Below, one piece after another: positions 42,830-52,588 of a DNA stretch of 64,000 bases. Each line of letters begins with the position of its first letter. The first letter of the stretch is position 1. The position numbers and the translations under genes were made by a program. The stretch comes from Naasia sp. SYSU D00948 (GTDB lineage Bacteria; Actinomycetota; Actinomycetes; Actinomycetales; Microbacteriaceae). The stretch spans positions 2,965,127 through 3,029,126 of the forward strand of contig NZ_JAFMTA010000001.1 of the NCBI RefSeq assembly GCF_017916515.1, written 5' to 3'. Under the pieces are notes generated by a model. The model had not been told where the DNA came from. It saw nothing but the letters and a program-made list of their open reading frames with translations, and searched no databases.

Positions 42830-43296
42830 GAGGTGGTCCTTCCACGGGGAACGACGATGGCGGTGGAGCCGCGGATCGCGGTCACCGTGACGGGAGCGCC
42901 CACCTCCACGAGCTGGGCCTCCGCGGACTCGTCCAGCTGAGCGGTCCAGGTCTCGCCGTTGGCGAGCTTGACCTGGCCGCCGGTTTCACCGAGGGCCAGC
43001 ACGACCCGGCCGGACATGCCGTAGAGGGCCGCGATGTTGGTCGGGGTCGGGTCGGCGCCCTTGCGGGTGAGCCGGAGCAGCACGGGGCGGATCAGCACGA
43101 GCAGGAGCACCGAGAGGACGAGCGCGACGAGGATCTGGAGCCACCAGGGCGCGCCGAGGAGGTTCGCCCCGAGGCCGCCCAGGCTCCCGGCCGCGATCAT
43201 CAGGAACGTGAACTCGAGCGTCAGCAGCTCGATGATGACGCAGACCAGGATGAAGCCCAGCCAGACGAGCCACAGGTACTGCGTCAGGTCGGGCAT
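42826..43296 (-). CDS. nfeD: NfeD-like membrane protein
   Basis: A 156-residue short NfeD protein with an N-terminal membrane helix (YLWLVWLGFILVCVIIELLT), a second hydrophobic stretch (WLQILVALVLSVLLLVLIRP) and a C-terminal OB-like beta domain (SGRVVLALGETGGQVKLANG). NfeD and SPFH proteins form a partner pair in membranes. ATG at 43294-43296 has a GAGGA site; the frame is open further upstream but only as an overlap with the next gene region. The stop overlaps the SPFH start. Confidence 0.85.
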   Translation of the reverse strand: MPDLTQYLWLVWLGFILVCVIIELLTLEFTFLMIAAGSLGGLGANLLGAPWWLQILVALVLSVLLLVLIRPVLLRLTRKGADPTPTNIAALYGMSGRVVLALGETGGQVKLANGETWTAQLDESAEAQLVEVGAPVTVTAIRGSTAIVVPRGRTTS

Positions 43297-43435
43297 CGGC
43301 GTCCTCGGGGTGTCGGTTGTGGAGAATGTATCAACTTCCGCGCCCCCGTCCCGGGGCTTCCGCCCCGCGCGCGTTGCGAGGGCGTCCCGCAACCCGCTGG
43401 GGAGGGCCCGTGGGCTGGTTGGTAGGGTCGGGGTC

Positions 43436-44215
43436 GTGGTCACGACGCCTGAAGCGAACCCCCTCCCGCCCGGCTCCCTGACGGGCAAGCGGGCCCTCAT
43501 CACCGGCTCCTCCCGCGGCGTCGGCGCCGACACCGCCGTCTACCTGGCGCAGGCCGGGGCGAAGGTCGTCATCAACTACCGGAACAAGGAGAGACGGGCG
43601 CTCCAGCTCGTCGACCAGCTGCGGGAGCGCGGTGGCGACGCCATCGCCGTCGGAGCGGACCTCACGGATCCCGAGTCCGTCGCCGCGATGTTCGCGCGCG
43701 TCCGGGACGAGTGGGGCGGCCTCGACATCCTGGTCCTCAACGCCTCGGGCGGCATGGAGACGGGGATGGGCGAGGACTACGCGCTCCGGCTGAACAGGGA
43801 CGCGCAGCTCAACGTCCTCGAGGCTGCCCTGCCCCTGATGGGCGAGGGCGGCAGGGTCGTGTTCGTCACGAGCCACCAGGCGCACTTCATCCGCGAGGTG
43901 CCGACGATGCCCGAGTACGAGCCGGTGGCGGTGAGCAAGCGGGCGGGCGAGGACGCTCTGCGCGAGCGCATCCCGGACCTCCGCGCGCGCGGCATCGGCT
44001 TCGTCGTCGTCTCGGGCGACATGATCGAGGGCACCATCACGGCGACTCTCCTCGAGCGGGCCCGCCCCGGCGCGATCGAAGCCCGCAAGGAGGCGGCCGG
44101 TCGCCTCTACAACGTCGCGGAGTTCGCAGGCGAGGTCGCCCTGGCGTGCATCGAGGAGGTCCCGGTGGACAACACCCGCCTCGTGGGCGACGTCAGCAGC
44201 TTCGTCCACCGATGA
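43436..44215 (+). CDS. SDR-family oxidoreductase with non-canonical active site
   Basis: A 259-residue short-chain dehydrogenase/reductase. The nucleotide motif is ALITGSSRGVGADTA with GSSRGVG near residues 25-31, and VLNASGG matches NNAG. In the catalytic region the canonical YxxxK is replaced: YEPVAVSKRAG places the Tyr seven positions before the Lys rather than four, the equivalent residue being Val. Either the Tyr acts from a shifted position or the protein has lost classical activity. GTG start; the stop overlaps the NUDIX gene. Confidence 0.83.
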   Translation: MVTTPEANPLPPGSLTGKRALITGSSRGVGADTAVYLAQAGAKVVINYRNKERRALQLVDQLRERGGDAIAVGADLTDPESVAAMFARVRDEWGGLDILVLNASGGMETGMGEDYALRLNRDAQLNVLEAALPLMGEGGRVVFVTSHQAHFIREVPTMPEYEPVAVSKRAGEDALRERIPDLRARGIGFVVVSGDMIEGTITATLLERARPGAIEARKEAAGRLYNVAEFAGEVALACIEEVPVDNTRLVGDVSSFVHR

Positions 44216-44664
44216 GGCACCGGGCGCTGTCCCGCGTCCTCGTCTTCGACCAGGACGACCGGACCCTGCTCTACCTCCAGCACGGCAAGTCGCACGAGGT
44301 GCCGCCGCGGTGGATCACGCCGGGCGGGGGAGTGGACCCGGGGGAGAGCCACGAGGATGCCGCCCTGCGCGAGCTCCGCGAGGAGACCGGGCTCGTCCTC
44401 AGCGAGATCGGGCGCCCGTTCCACGTCGCCGACTTCGAGCCCGACCAGCGCTGGCACGACTACGACACCGGCCACTGGCGGTGGTACGCGGTCCGGGTCG
44501 ACGCCTTCATGCCGACGGACGCCGGCTGGACCGACGAGGAGCGGCGGGACGTCGTCGAGTGGCGCTGGTTCGCGTCGGACGGGCTCGACTCCGCCGAGTA
44601 CGCCTGCGAGCCGGGGAACCTCGCCGAGTTCGTTGCGGCCGGACTGGCCAGCCTGGAGCGCTAG
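44212..44664 (+). CDS. NUDIX hydrolase
   Basis: A 150-residue NUDIX enzyme with the full box GGVDPGESHEDAALRELREETG (Gx5Ex7REUxEExGU) in residues about 38-59. A Trp-rich segment (GHWRWYAVRVDAFM) and EWRWFASDGL follow. It hydrolyses a nucleoside diphosphate derivative; substrate not predictable. The ATG overlaps the SDR stop, so the two are co-translated. Confidence 0.92.
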   Translation: MRHRALSRVLVFDQDDRTLLYLQHGKSHEVPPRWITPGGGVDPGESHEDAALRELREETGLVLSEIGRPFHVADFEPDQRWHDYDTGHWRWYAVRVDAFMPTDAGWTDEERRDVVEWRWFASDGLDSAEYACEPGNLAEFVAAGLASLER

Positions 44665-44748
44665 GGTCTTCCACCCTCCTCCGCAACCCAGGACGGACTC
44701 CGGCCGGTCATCCACGGCTCCCGGCGGCGCCCCGCCTACCATCGACGC

Positions 44749-45453
44749 ATGACGGACACTCCGACCCTGCACGAGCAGGACCGGCGGACGCTCGAGGTCC
44801 AGAGGAAGTGGCCGCTCGTCAGCGGCGTGATCGCGCTCGCCCTGGTGGTCCTCGGCGGCGCGCTCATCTACCTCCGGCAGTACGACGTCGTGCCGTACGA
44901 GGTCGACCAGGAGTGGATGGACGAGCTCTACGAGGAGCGGACGCCGTTCTGGGAGGCCGTCGCCCGATTCTTCGATTGGATCGGCGGCGGGATCGTCGGC
45001 GTCTTCGTGGTGCCGATCGCGATCCTCGTCGTGCTCATGGTCATCCGCCGGAGGTGGGCCGCCGTCTACTTCCTGACGGCGAGCGTCCTGAGCGCCGGAT
45101 TGGTCCAACTGCTCAAGAACACCGTGGACCGGCCCCGGCCGGAGCAGATCCTCGTCACCGCCGACTTCGGCTCATTCCCGAGCGGGCATACGGCGAACGC
45201 GGCGACGATCGCCGTGGTGCTCGCCCTGATCGTCAACCGCTGGTGGATGTGGCCCCTCGGTGGCGCCTACACCCTGTGCATGCTGCTCAGCCGCAACTAC
45301 CTGGGCGCCCACTGGCTCACGGACACGATCGGCGGCCTCCTGCTCGGTGCCGCCGTGGCGCTCATCGTCTGGGCGCCGTTCGCTCATCGCCTCCACAGGG
45401 AGACGCTGCGCCGCCGCGGGGTCGCTCCCGCCCCCGGGGTGCCGGAGACCTAG
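44749..45453 (+). CDS. PAP2-family membrane phosphatase
   Basis: A 234-residue phosphatidic acid phosphatase type 2 protein. Motifs: KNTVDRPRPEQ (KxxxxxxRP), PSGH (SFPSGHTANA) and SRNYLGAHWLTD (SRxxxxxHxxxD) in the usual order, with about six hydrophobic helices. It dephosphorylates a membrane lipid phosphate, possibly undecaprenyl diphosphate or phosphatidic acid. ATG start with GACGC before it. Overlaps the convergent antiporter gene by 4 bases at the ends. Confidence 0.92.
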   Translation: MTDTPTLHEQDRRTLEVQRKWPLVSGVIALALVVLGGALIYLRQYDVVPYEVDQEWMDELYEERTPFWEAVARFFDWIGGGIVGVFVVPIAILVVLMVIRRRWAAVYFLTASVLSAGLVQLLKNTVDRPRPEQILVTADFGSFPSGHTANAATIAVVLALIVNRWWMWPLGGAYTLCMLLSRNYLGAHWLTDTIGGLLLGAAVALIVWAPFAHRLHRETLRRRGVAPAPGVPET

Positions 45454-47117
45454 TCGGAGCGCGCCGGCTGGGCCGCGGGAGAGCGATGGCCCTCGTCGGC
45501 GACCGGCGTGTCCGGCGGCTCGTTCTGCGGCGTGGATCCGGACGTCGGCTCCGGCGAGGACCGCGGAAACGTCGCCCGAAGCGCCAACTCCTCCGCGTCG
45601 ATGGCCGCGAGGACGGCGCGGACGGCGTACTCCTCGTACCGCCCCTCGGACCGGGCGTGCTGGACCGCCTCGCGCTCCGCCTCGATCATCGCCTGACGGA
45701 GGCGGGCGTAGTCGGCGAACCGCGGCTCGGGCCCATCGTCCTCGCTCTCGGGGGAGAGGAAGGTGGCGTTCACGCGCAGGCGCTCCACGACCCGATCCTC
45801 GATGCCGTCAGTGAGCGCATCCTCGAGCCGTTTCAGCCCCGCCGACTGCGCCTCCGACATCAGGAGGCGGCGCTGCATCTGCTCCTGGTCCTCGTTGGGC
45901 GCGGGCAGGCGCAGCCGCCGGATGACCGCAGGCAGTCCCAGGCCGCCGAGGAGGGAGACGGCGATGACGATGAAGGCGAGCAGCTGGAGGAAGCCGCGGT
46001 GCGGCGTCTCCTCGGGGAGCAGGAAGACGGCGGCGAGTGTGACGACGCCGCGGATGCCGCAGACCATGAGGGCGACCGAGTTCCGCCACCGCCAGCCTCG
46101 CTCGCGCAGCCTCCGCGGGCCATGCCGGTAGAGGAGCGTCGTGAGGGCGAGCCAGACGACCCGGGCGAGGAGGACGGAGAGCAGGACCGCGGCCGCGATC
46201 CCGATCGAGGGGACGAGCCCTGGTGCGTCGCGCACCGCGTCCTGCAGGATCCCGGACAGGCTCAGCCCGATCAGCAGGAACACCGCGTTCTCGAGCAGGA
46301 ACCGGATCGTCCGCCAGTTGAGGGCCTCCGCGATCCGGGCCTCCGCCGACTGGATGGACGGGCTCCGGTACCCCAGCAGCAGGCCGGCGAAGACGACCGC
46401 GACGACCCCGGAGCCGTGGAGCAGCTGCGCGGGGATGAACGCGAGGAACGGCGTCACGAAGGAGAGGCTCGTGTCGAGCACGGCCGAGTTCAGCCGCCTG
46501 CGCACCTCCGCGACGGCGTAGCCGACGAGGAGTCCCATGCCCACGCCGACGACGACGGAGAGCACGAGCTCGACCGAGATCGTCAGCGGATCGACGGCGC
46601 CCGCGATCGCGGTGATCGACATGCTGAGCGCCACCAGGGCGACGGCGTCGTTGAGCAGGCTCTCGCCCTCGAGGATCGTGACGAGCCGGCGGGGGAGCCG
46701 AAGCCTCCCGGCGATCGCCGTGACGGCGACCGCGTCCGTGGGCGCCACGACCGCGCCGAACGCGAGCGCCGCCGCCAGGCCCACTGACGGGAAGACCGCC
46801 CACGTGGTCAGGCCGACCACCACGCACGTGAAGGCCACGAGGCCGACCGAGAGCAGCAGGATGCTGTCGCCGCGCGCCTTGATGTCGATGTACGAGGTGC
46901 GGATCGCGGCCGCGAAGAGCAGGGGCGGAAGGACCCCGTAGAGGATGAGGTCGGGCTCGATCTCGACCGCGGGCACCCCCGGGACGAACGAAGCGATGGC
47001 GCCGATCGCGACGAGCAGGAACGGTGCGGACAGGCCGATCCGGCCGGCGAAGCCGGTCACGGTCACCGTCACGAGCACGAACGAGACGATCCAGATGATG
47101 ACCGCGACCGAGTCCAC
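45450..47117 (-). CDS. CPA1-type Na+/H+ antiporter
   Basis: A 555-residue monovalent cation/proton antiporter of the CPA1 family. About twelve hydrophobic helices; ion-binding segments FGAVVAPTDAVAVTAIAGRL and GESLLNDAVALVALSMSI carry the conserved Asp residues. The C-terminal 110 residues are cytosolic and charged. It probably exports sodium in exchange for protons and helps pH or salt homeostasis. GTG start. The C-termini of this gene and the PAP2 gene overlap by 4 bases, convergent. Confidence 0.9.
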   Translation of the reverse strand: MDSVAVIIWIVSFVLVTVTVTGFAGRIGLSAPFLLVAIGAIASFVPGVPAVEIEPDLILYGVLPPLLFAAAIRTSYIDIKARGDSILLLSVGLVAFTCVVVGLTTWAVFPSVGLAAALAFGAVVAPTDAVAVTAIAGRLRLPRRLVTILEGESLLNDAVALVALSMSITAIAGAVDPLTISVELVLSVVVGVGMGLLVGYAVAEVRRRLNSAVLDTSLSFVTPFLAFIPAQLLHGSGVVAVVFAGLLLGYRSPSIQSAEARIAEALNWRTIRFLLENAVFLLIGLSLSGILQDAVRDAPGLVPSIGIAAAVLLSVLLARVVWLALTTLLYRHGPRRLRERGWRWRNSVALMVCGIRGVVTLAAVFLLPEETPHRGFLQLLAFIVIAVSLLGGLGLPAVIRRLRLPAPNEDQEQMQRRLLMSEAQSAGLKRLEDALTDGIEDRVVERLRVNATFLSPESEDDGPEPRFADYARLRQAMIEAEREAVQHARSEGRYEEYAVRAVLAAIDAEELALRATFPRSSPEPTSGSTPQNEPPDTPVADEGHRSPAAQPARSD

Positions 47118-47167
47118 CCGACGATTCTGCCGCCCGGCGGAGGGGAGGGGTCCCGCCGGATCGCCTC

Positions 47168-47213
47168 TTGCGCGCAGCGCTCGGTGCGCCTAACGTACAA
47201 CCAAATGGTTGTA
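47168..47213 (+). promoter_or_regulatory. Promoter and palindromic operator over a leaderless start
   Basis: TTGCGC (47168-47173) and TAACGT (47191-47196) are spaced by 17 bases, placing the transcription start at about 47203-47205, at the ATG itself. TACAACCA-AA-TGGTTGTA (47196-47213) is a perfect palindrome covering the transcription start and the ATG (47205). This fits autorepression by the ArsR-type product and a leaderless message. Confidence 0.75.
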
Positions 47214-47579
47214 GATACGCAGAGCGACGCAGAGGTGGACCTGATCTTCCACGCCCTGGCCGACACCACACGACGGGACATCCTGACCCGGGTGATGTCG
47301 ACCGAGCAGTCCGTCTCGGCCCTCGCGCGACGGTACGACATGTCGTTCGCGGCCGTGCAGAAGCATGTCGCGGTCCTCGAGCGGGCCTCGCTCGTCACCA
47401 AGCAGCGACAGGGACGGGAGCAGATCGTGCAGGGCGACCCCGGAACGCTCCGGCGGGCACGGCGACTGCTCGACGACTACGAGGATCTCTGGCGCATGCG
47501 GGTCAGTGCCATCGACGACCTCCTCGCCGAAGAGACTCCCGGCACAGCCGGACGCGACCCGAACACCACCACGCACTGA
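47205..47579 (+). CDS. ArsR/SdpR-type winged-helix repressor
   Basis: A 124-residue winged-helix repressor of the ArsR superfamily, SdpR-like group: HALADTTRRDILTRVMSTEQSV, the recognition segment MSFAAVQKHVAVLERASLV, and the wing KQRQGREQIVQ. No metal-binding Cys motif is seen, as expected for this group. The start is the ATG at 47205 inside the palindrome; no ribosome site is visible, agreeing with leaderless translation. It likely represses itself and the following gene, from which it is separated by 12 bases. Confidence 0.88.
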   Translation: MVVDTQSDAEVDLIFHALADTTRRDILTRVMSTEQSVSALARRYDMSFAAVQKHVAVLERASLVTKQRQGREQIVQGDPGTLRRARRLLDDYEDLWRMRVSAIDDLLAEETPGTAGRDPNTTTH

Positions 47580-47591
47580 AGGAGAAGGACG

Positions 47592-48086
47592 ATGCCCGTT
47601 CTGCGCTCGGACAAGGATCCCGAGAACCTCACCCTCACGTTCGTCGCCGAGTTCGAGGCGCCGCAGGAGCGCGTCTGGCAGATCTGGGAGGACCCGCGGC
47701 AGCTCGAGCGCTGGTGGGGCCCGCCGACCTGGCCCGCCACGTTCGAGCAGCACGACCTCCGTCCCGGGGGCTCGTCGAAGTACTACATGACGGGACCGGC
47801 GGGGGAGAAGGCCGGGGGCTGGTGGCGGATCGTCTCCGTCGACAAGCCGAACAGCCTCGAGTTCGAGGACGGCTTCTCGGACGAGCGCGGCGAGCCCGCC
47901 GAGGGGATGCCGACCACGCGGGGGACAGTGACCTTCGAGGAGGTCGACGGCCGCACTCGGATGACCACCATCAGCCGGTTCGCCTCGCTCGAGCAGCTCG
48001 AGCAGCTCAGCCAGATGGGAATGGAGGAGGGAATGCGGGAGGCCATGGGCCAGATCGACGCCCTCCTCGCCGAGAGCAGGGTCTGA
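47592..48086 (+). CDS. SRPBCC (AHSA1-like) domain protein
   Basis: A 164-residue START-like protein of the AHSA1 group. Typical elements: VAEFEAPQERVWQIWEDPRQ, LERWWGPPTWPATF, VSVDKPNSLEFEDGF and the C-terminal LSQMGMEEGMREAMGQIDALL. Such proteins bind hydrophobic ligands in a helix-grip pocket. Paired with an ArsR/SdpR regulator, as often seen in actinobacteria. Strong GGAGAAGG site before the ATG. Confidence 0.9.
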   Translation: MPVLRSDKDPENLTLTFVAEFEAPQERVWQIWEDPRQLERWWGPPTWPATFEQHDLRPGGSSKYYMTGPAGEKAGGWWRIVSVDKPNSLEFEDGFSDERGEPAEGMPTTRGTVTFEEVDGRTRMTTISRFASLEQLEQLSQMGMEEGMREAMGQIDALLAESRV

Positions 48087-48102
48087 ACCGGAGCCGCACG
48101 CG

Positions 48103-48126
48103 GGCCCCGGCCGACGTGCCGGGGCC
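48103..48126. terminator. Terminator between convergent genes
   Basis: GGCCCCGGC (48103-48111) pairs perfectly with GCCGGGGCC (48118-48126), 6-base loop, in the gap between the SRPBCC gene and the serine-hydrolase gene. Confidence 0.65.
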
Positions 48127-48176
48127 GGCTCCGCCAGGATCGTCGTCAGCGGCGCGGACGACCGATCCGGGTGGGC

Positions 48177-49795
48177 TCAGCGCGTGAACGCTCCGAGGCC
48201 GTGCTCGTCCAGGTGCTCGATGGTGAGCGTCGAGCCGTCGAAGGTGGCCTGCGAGCGACTGCCGAGCGGAGTGTTCTCGCTCAGCGGCTCGAAGTAGAAG
48301 ACGTCGCCGTCCCAGTGGATCAGCCGCCATGCGGGACCCGGCCCCGCTCGCAGCTCGAGCGCGTCGCCCGCGACCGTCACGACAGCATCCCCGAAGTAGC
48401 TGTTCCCGTAGCTGCCGGCATACTCGGCGAGCGGCCGGGCCGGAACCGGGTCGCTCGGGGGCGTCTTCCCCACCAGCTCTCCCACCGGCAGGGAGCCGGG
48501 GGAGAGGGCCGCGCTGTAGAGCGGGAACCAGTCCTGGCGCAGCTTCCCGAACTGCGCGCGGTCGAGGAACTCCGCGGCGACCGCCTCCGCAACGCCGTTC
48601 GCGGTCGCGTTGGTGAGGACCACGATGCCGAGGCCCTCGCGGGGAGCACCGAGAAGTTGGTGCCCGTGCCGAGGTAGAACGCGCCGGAATGGCTGACGTT
48701 GGCGAGCCCGCCCGCGGTGACGCTCACGTTGAAGCCGTAGCCGTAGAAGCCCGACCGGGCGTAGGCGGCGCCGCCCGGAGCCGACACGATCTGCGCGGCG
48801 ATGGCGGGCAGCAGCGCGTCCCGCAGCCCGCCCTCGGGCGCGTCCGGCCCGGACAGCGCGAGCAGCGCGGTGAGCCACGCCGCCATGTCGGCGGCGCTCG
48901 AGCTCACACCGCCGGCGGGGGACTCCGGGTCCGCATCCCGCGGCAGGGGAGTGACGACCCACTCCGTGCCGTCGAGGATGTGCCCGTCGACCCGGTTCTC
49001 CTGCGCCATGTAGTCGTCGAAGCGGGAGCTCGTCGATTCCATGCCGAGCGGCTCATACAGGACGCGCTGGGAGAGGTCGGCCCAGTCCTCACCGGCGGCG
49101 CGAGCCACGGCCTCCGCCCCGGTCGTGATGTCGAAGTTGCCGTAGGCATACGTGGAGCGGAACGGGGCGAGCGGCAGCTGCCGCAGGCGCTCGAGGATCG
49201 TGGCTCGGTCGTACCCGAGGTCCTCGAGGTCGTCGCCCGCGTGCTCCCAGAGCCCGGAGCGGTGCGCGTAGAGGTCCGCGATCGTGAGGTGCTCGGTGAC
49301 CCACGGGTCCGACAGGGCGAACTCGGGCAGAAGCTCGATCACGGGGGTGTCCCACGTGACGACTCCTTCCGCGACCTGTCGGGCGACGACGGTGGCCCCG
49401 AGCGACTTGGACACGGACGCGAGCTGGAACACGGTGTCGGCGTCGACCGGCTCGTCGCCCTCGACGCTGCGGACACCGAATCCCTCGGCGTAGATCGTCT
49501 CGCCGTCGTACACCACCGCGACGGCCACCCCCGGCACGCCGGTCTGCTCCATGAGCTCCTCGACGCTGTCGGGCAGCTCCCTCACGGCCTTGCGCACGCG
49601 CTCGGGCGTGACGGACGCGACGGCATCCGCGGGCGGGTACCCGTAGCCGACGTCACCGGGCTGAGGCGGCTTCGAGGAGCCGGAGCCGGCGGCACCGCCG
49701 GCCGCGCAGCCGGCCAGGGTCACCGCCAGCACGAGAGCGTCGGCCACCGCCCGTGCTCGAGCACGCTTTGCACGCATCGCAGTACCGTCGAGCAT
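48177..49795 (-). pseudogene. Frameshifted beta-lactamase-fold lipoprotein
   Basis: A lipid-anchored serine hydrolase (PF00144 fold) of about 540 residues broken by one frame change. The N-terminal part begins at ATG 49793-49795 (AAGGAG before it) with lipobox LAGC, then SVSKS (SxxK nucleophile) and YAYGNF (YxN). It stays in frame to FSVLP, after which the homologous reading continues in another frame as REGLGIVVLTNATANG to the end at 48177. Inserting one C into the CCCC run at 48641-48644 restores the join (LPREGLG). The C-terminal part resembles the tail domain of such hydrolases. It may be a true mutation, a phase-variable run, or a sequencing error. Confidence 0.75.
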
Positions 49796-49841
49796 CGTCG
49801 CTCCTTCGAACGGCGCCCGGCGGGCGCGGACGGGCGGCAAC

Positions 49842-50519
49842 CTACTCCGCGCCGCGGCCCGCCGTCCACACGCCGGGTGCACGTGAGGGGCTCAGAGGGG
49901 GCAGCAACCACGCCCCCTCTCGAGCCCCTGGTCCTGCGCCGATAATGCACATTATGTCAGTTGAGTCGGAGGAGAGCGGGTGATAGCGGGTCAGCAGCAC
50001 GCCGCCCTCGTACGACTCCACTCCCCTCAGAGCCAGGCGAGCCGGCTCGGTGAACAGCGGCGTCCCGGCGGCGAGAACGATCGGCATCACGCGCAGCTCG
50101 AGCTCGTCGATGAGCTCCGCGGCGAGCAGCGCACGGAACAGCGTCAGTGAACCCCACACGACCATGTCTTCCGAGGACGACGTCGTCATCCGCCGCACGG
50201 CCTGGACGGGGTCCCCGCGCTCCACCTCCGCCGGCCGCCACTCCCCGCATGGCGCCTCGCTGAGCGTCGACGAGAACACCGTCTTCGGGGTGGTGTTGAT
50301 GGGCTCGGCGAGCAGCTCGCCGGCCGTCGGCCAGTACTCGACGAACAAGCGATAGGTGTTGGCGCCGAGCAGGATGCGCTCGACTCCCCCGAGCCAGGCG
50401 TGCGTCCTGCGGTCCACTTCCGCCCAGTCGGTGCCGTCGCCGAAGAATCCGAGCTCGCCCTGCTCGTCAGCCGCGAAGCCGTCGACGGTCACGATCTGCT
50501 GCGCGACGACGCGTCCCAC
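49842..50519 (-). CDS. RibD-C / dihydrofolate reductase-like protein
   Basis: A 225-residue protein of the RibD C-terminal domain family. Typical elements: VVAQQIVTVDGFAADEQG at the start, AWLGGVERILLGANTYRLF, VVWGSLTLFRALLAAELIDEL, and the last strand GVLLTRYHP. These proteins bind NADPH; many act as small reductases. About 45 residues follow the normal end (LSSDSTDIMCIIGAG onward), an unusual tail that may come from loss of an older stop codon. GTG start within a promoter-operator region. Confidence 0.8.
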   Translation of the reverse strand: MGRVVAQQIVTVDGFAADEQGELGFFGDGTDWAEVDRRTHAWLGGVERILLGANTYRLFVEYWPTAGELLAEPINTTPKTVFSSTLSEAPCGEWRPAEVERGDPVQAVRRMTTSSSEDMVVWGSLTLFRALLAAELIDELELRVMPIVLAAGTPLFTEPARLALRGVESYEGGVLLTRYHPLSSDSTDIMCIIGAGPGAREGAWLLPPLSPSRAPGVWTAGRGAE

Positions 50520-50525
50520 TCACCT

Positions 50526-50555
50526 GTTCTAACACGATGTGGACGGTGTCCACAA
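50526..50555 (-). promoter_or_regulatory. Promoter with TGTGGAC-n3-GTCCACA operator in the spacer
   Basis: On the minus strand TTGTGG (50550-50555) and TAGAAC (50526-50531) are spaced by 18 bases. TGTGGAC-GGT-GTCCACA (50538-50554) is a perfect palindrome overlapping the -35 and spacer, the classical place for a repressor. The start of transcription falls at about the GTG (50519). The repressor gene is not in the window. Confidence 0.7.
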
Positions 50556-50579
50556 TAGGTGCGTGCACCACCGCTCCGC

Positions 50580-51029
50580 TCAGCGGCGCCGCCTCTCCCG
50601 CAGCCCGGTGCCGGGGTGCCATGAGCGGACCACCAGCTCGTTCCCTTCCACCGTCGTGAGCACCACCCCGCGCACGTCGAGGTGGTAGAGACCCGCCTCC
50701 GCCGCACTCCGTCGCTTCCCGGGCTCGACGTCCACGAGGACGCCCGACATCTTCGCGTCGCCCTCCCCCAGCGAGTTCGGCGGCGGCTCCAGCGTCGGCG
50801 AGTGGATCGCAACCCGCGGGTCGCGGCGCACGTCGGCGAGCTTGCGGGACCCGGGCATCATGCCGAGGACCACCTGACCGTTCTCGAACACCAGCTCGGT
50901 CCCGCTGATGCGCGGCGAGCCGTCGCTGCGCAGCGTCGCGATCGTCTTGTTCGTGCCCGCATCGAACACTCGGCGCACCGCCTCCGCGAACTCGGGAGCC
51001 TCCGCCTCGACCTCTGCCCACGCCGCCAT
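50580..51029 (-). CDS. Pyridoxamine 5'-phosphate oxidase-family protein
   Basis: A 149-residue split-barrel flavin-binding-type protein. TNKTIATLRSDGSPRISGTEL and QVVLGMMPGSRKLADVRRDPRVAIHS match the FMN-binding fold; VLVDVEPGKRRSAAEAG follows. Such proteins bind FMN, F420 or heme; which one applies is not shown. I place the start at ATG 51027-51029; the frame is open upstream but overlaps GC-rich DNA. The next upstream gene ends at 51150. Confidence 0.8.
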   Translation of the reverse strand: MAAWAEVEAEAPEFAEAVRRVFDAGTNKTIATLRSDGSPRISGTELVFENGQVVLGMMPGSRKLADVRRDPRVAIHSPTLEPPPNSLGEGDAKMSGVLVDVEPGKRRSAAEAGLYHLDVRGVVLTTVEGNELVVRSWHPGTGLRERRRR

Positions 51030-51149
51030 GCGCGGCACAGTACCGGCGACGGCCGACACCGCCTCCTCACGCGGGGCCGGGGCTCGCACACGGGGATAGC
51101 GCCGCGGACCGAACGTCGGCAGGGTCAGGAGCACCGCAGCCGCCGGCCC

Positions 51150-52544
<1,395 letters not shown>

Positions 52545-52588
52545 TGCCGCTTTCCCTTCTCGTGGTCCCCGGGGCTCGGTAGCAGCCC

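Noticed and set aside
48641-48644. Programmed ribosomal frameshift in the serine-hydrolase gene.
   Set aside because: No slippery heptamer or downstream pseudoknot is apparent; a single-base loss in a homopolymer explains the break.
51030-51149. Longer N-terminus for the PPOX-family gene.
   Set aside because: The upstream open frame lacks a ribosome site and family similarity.
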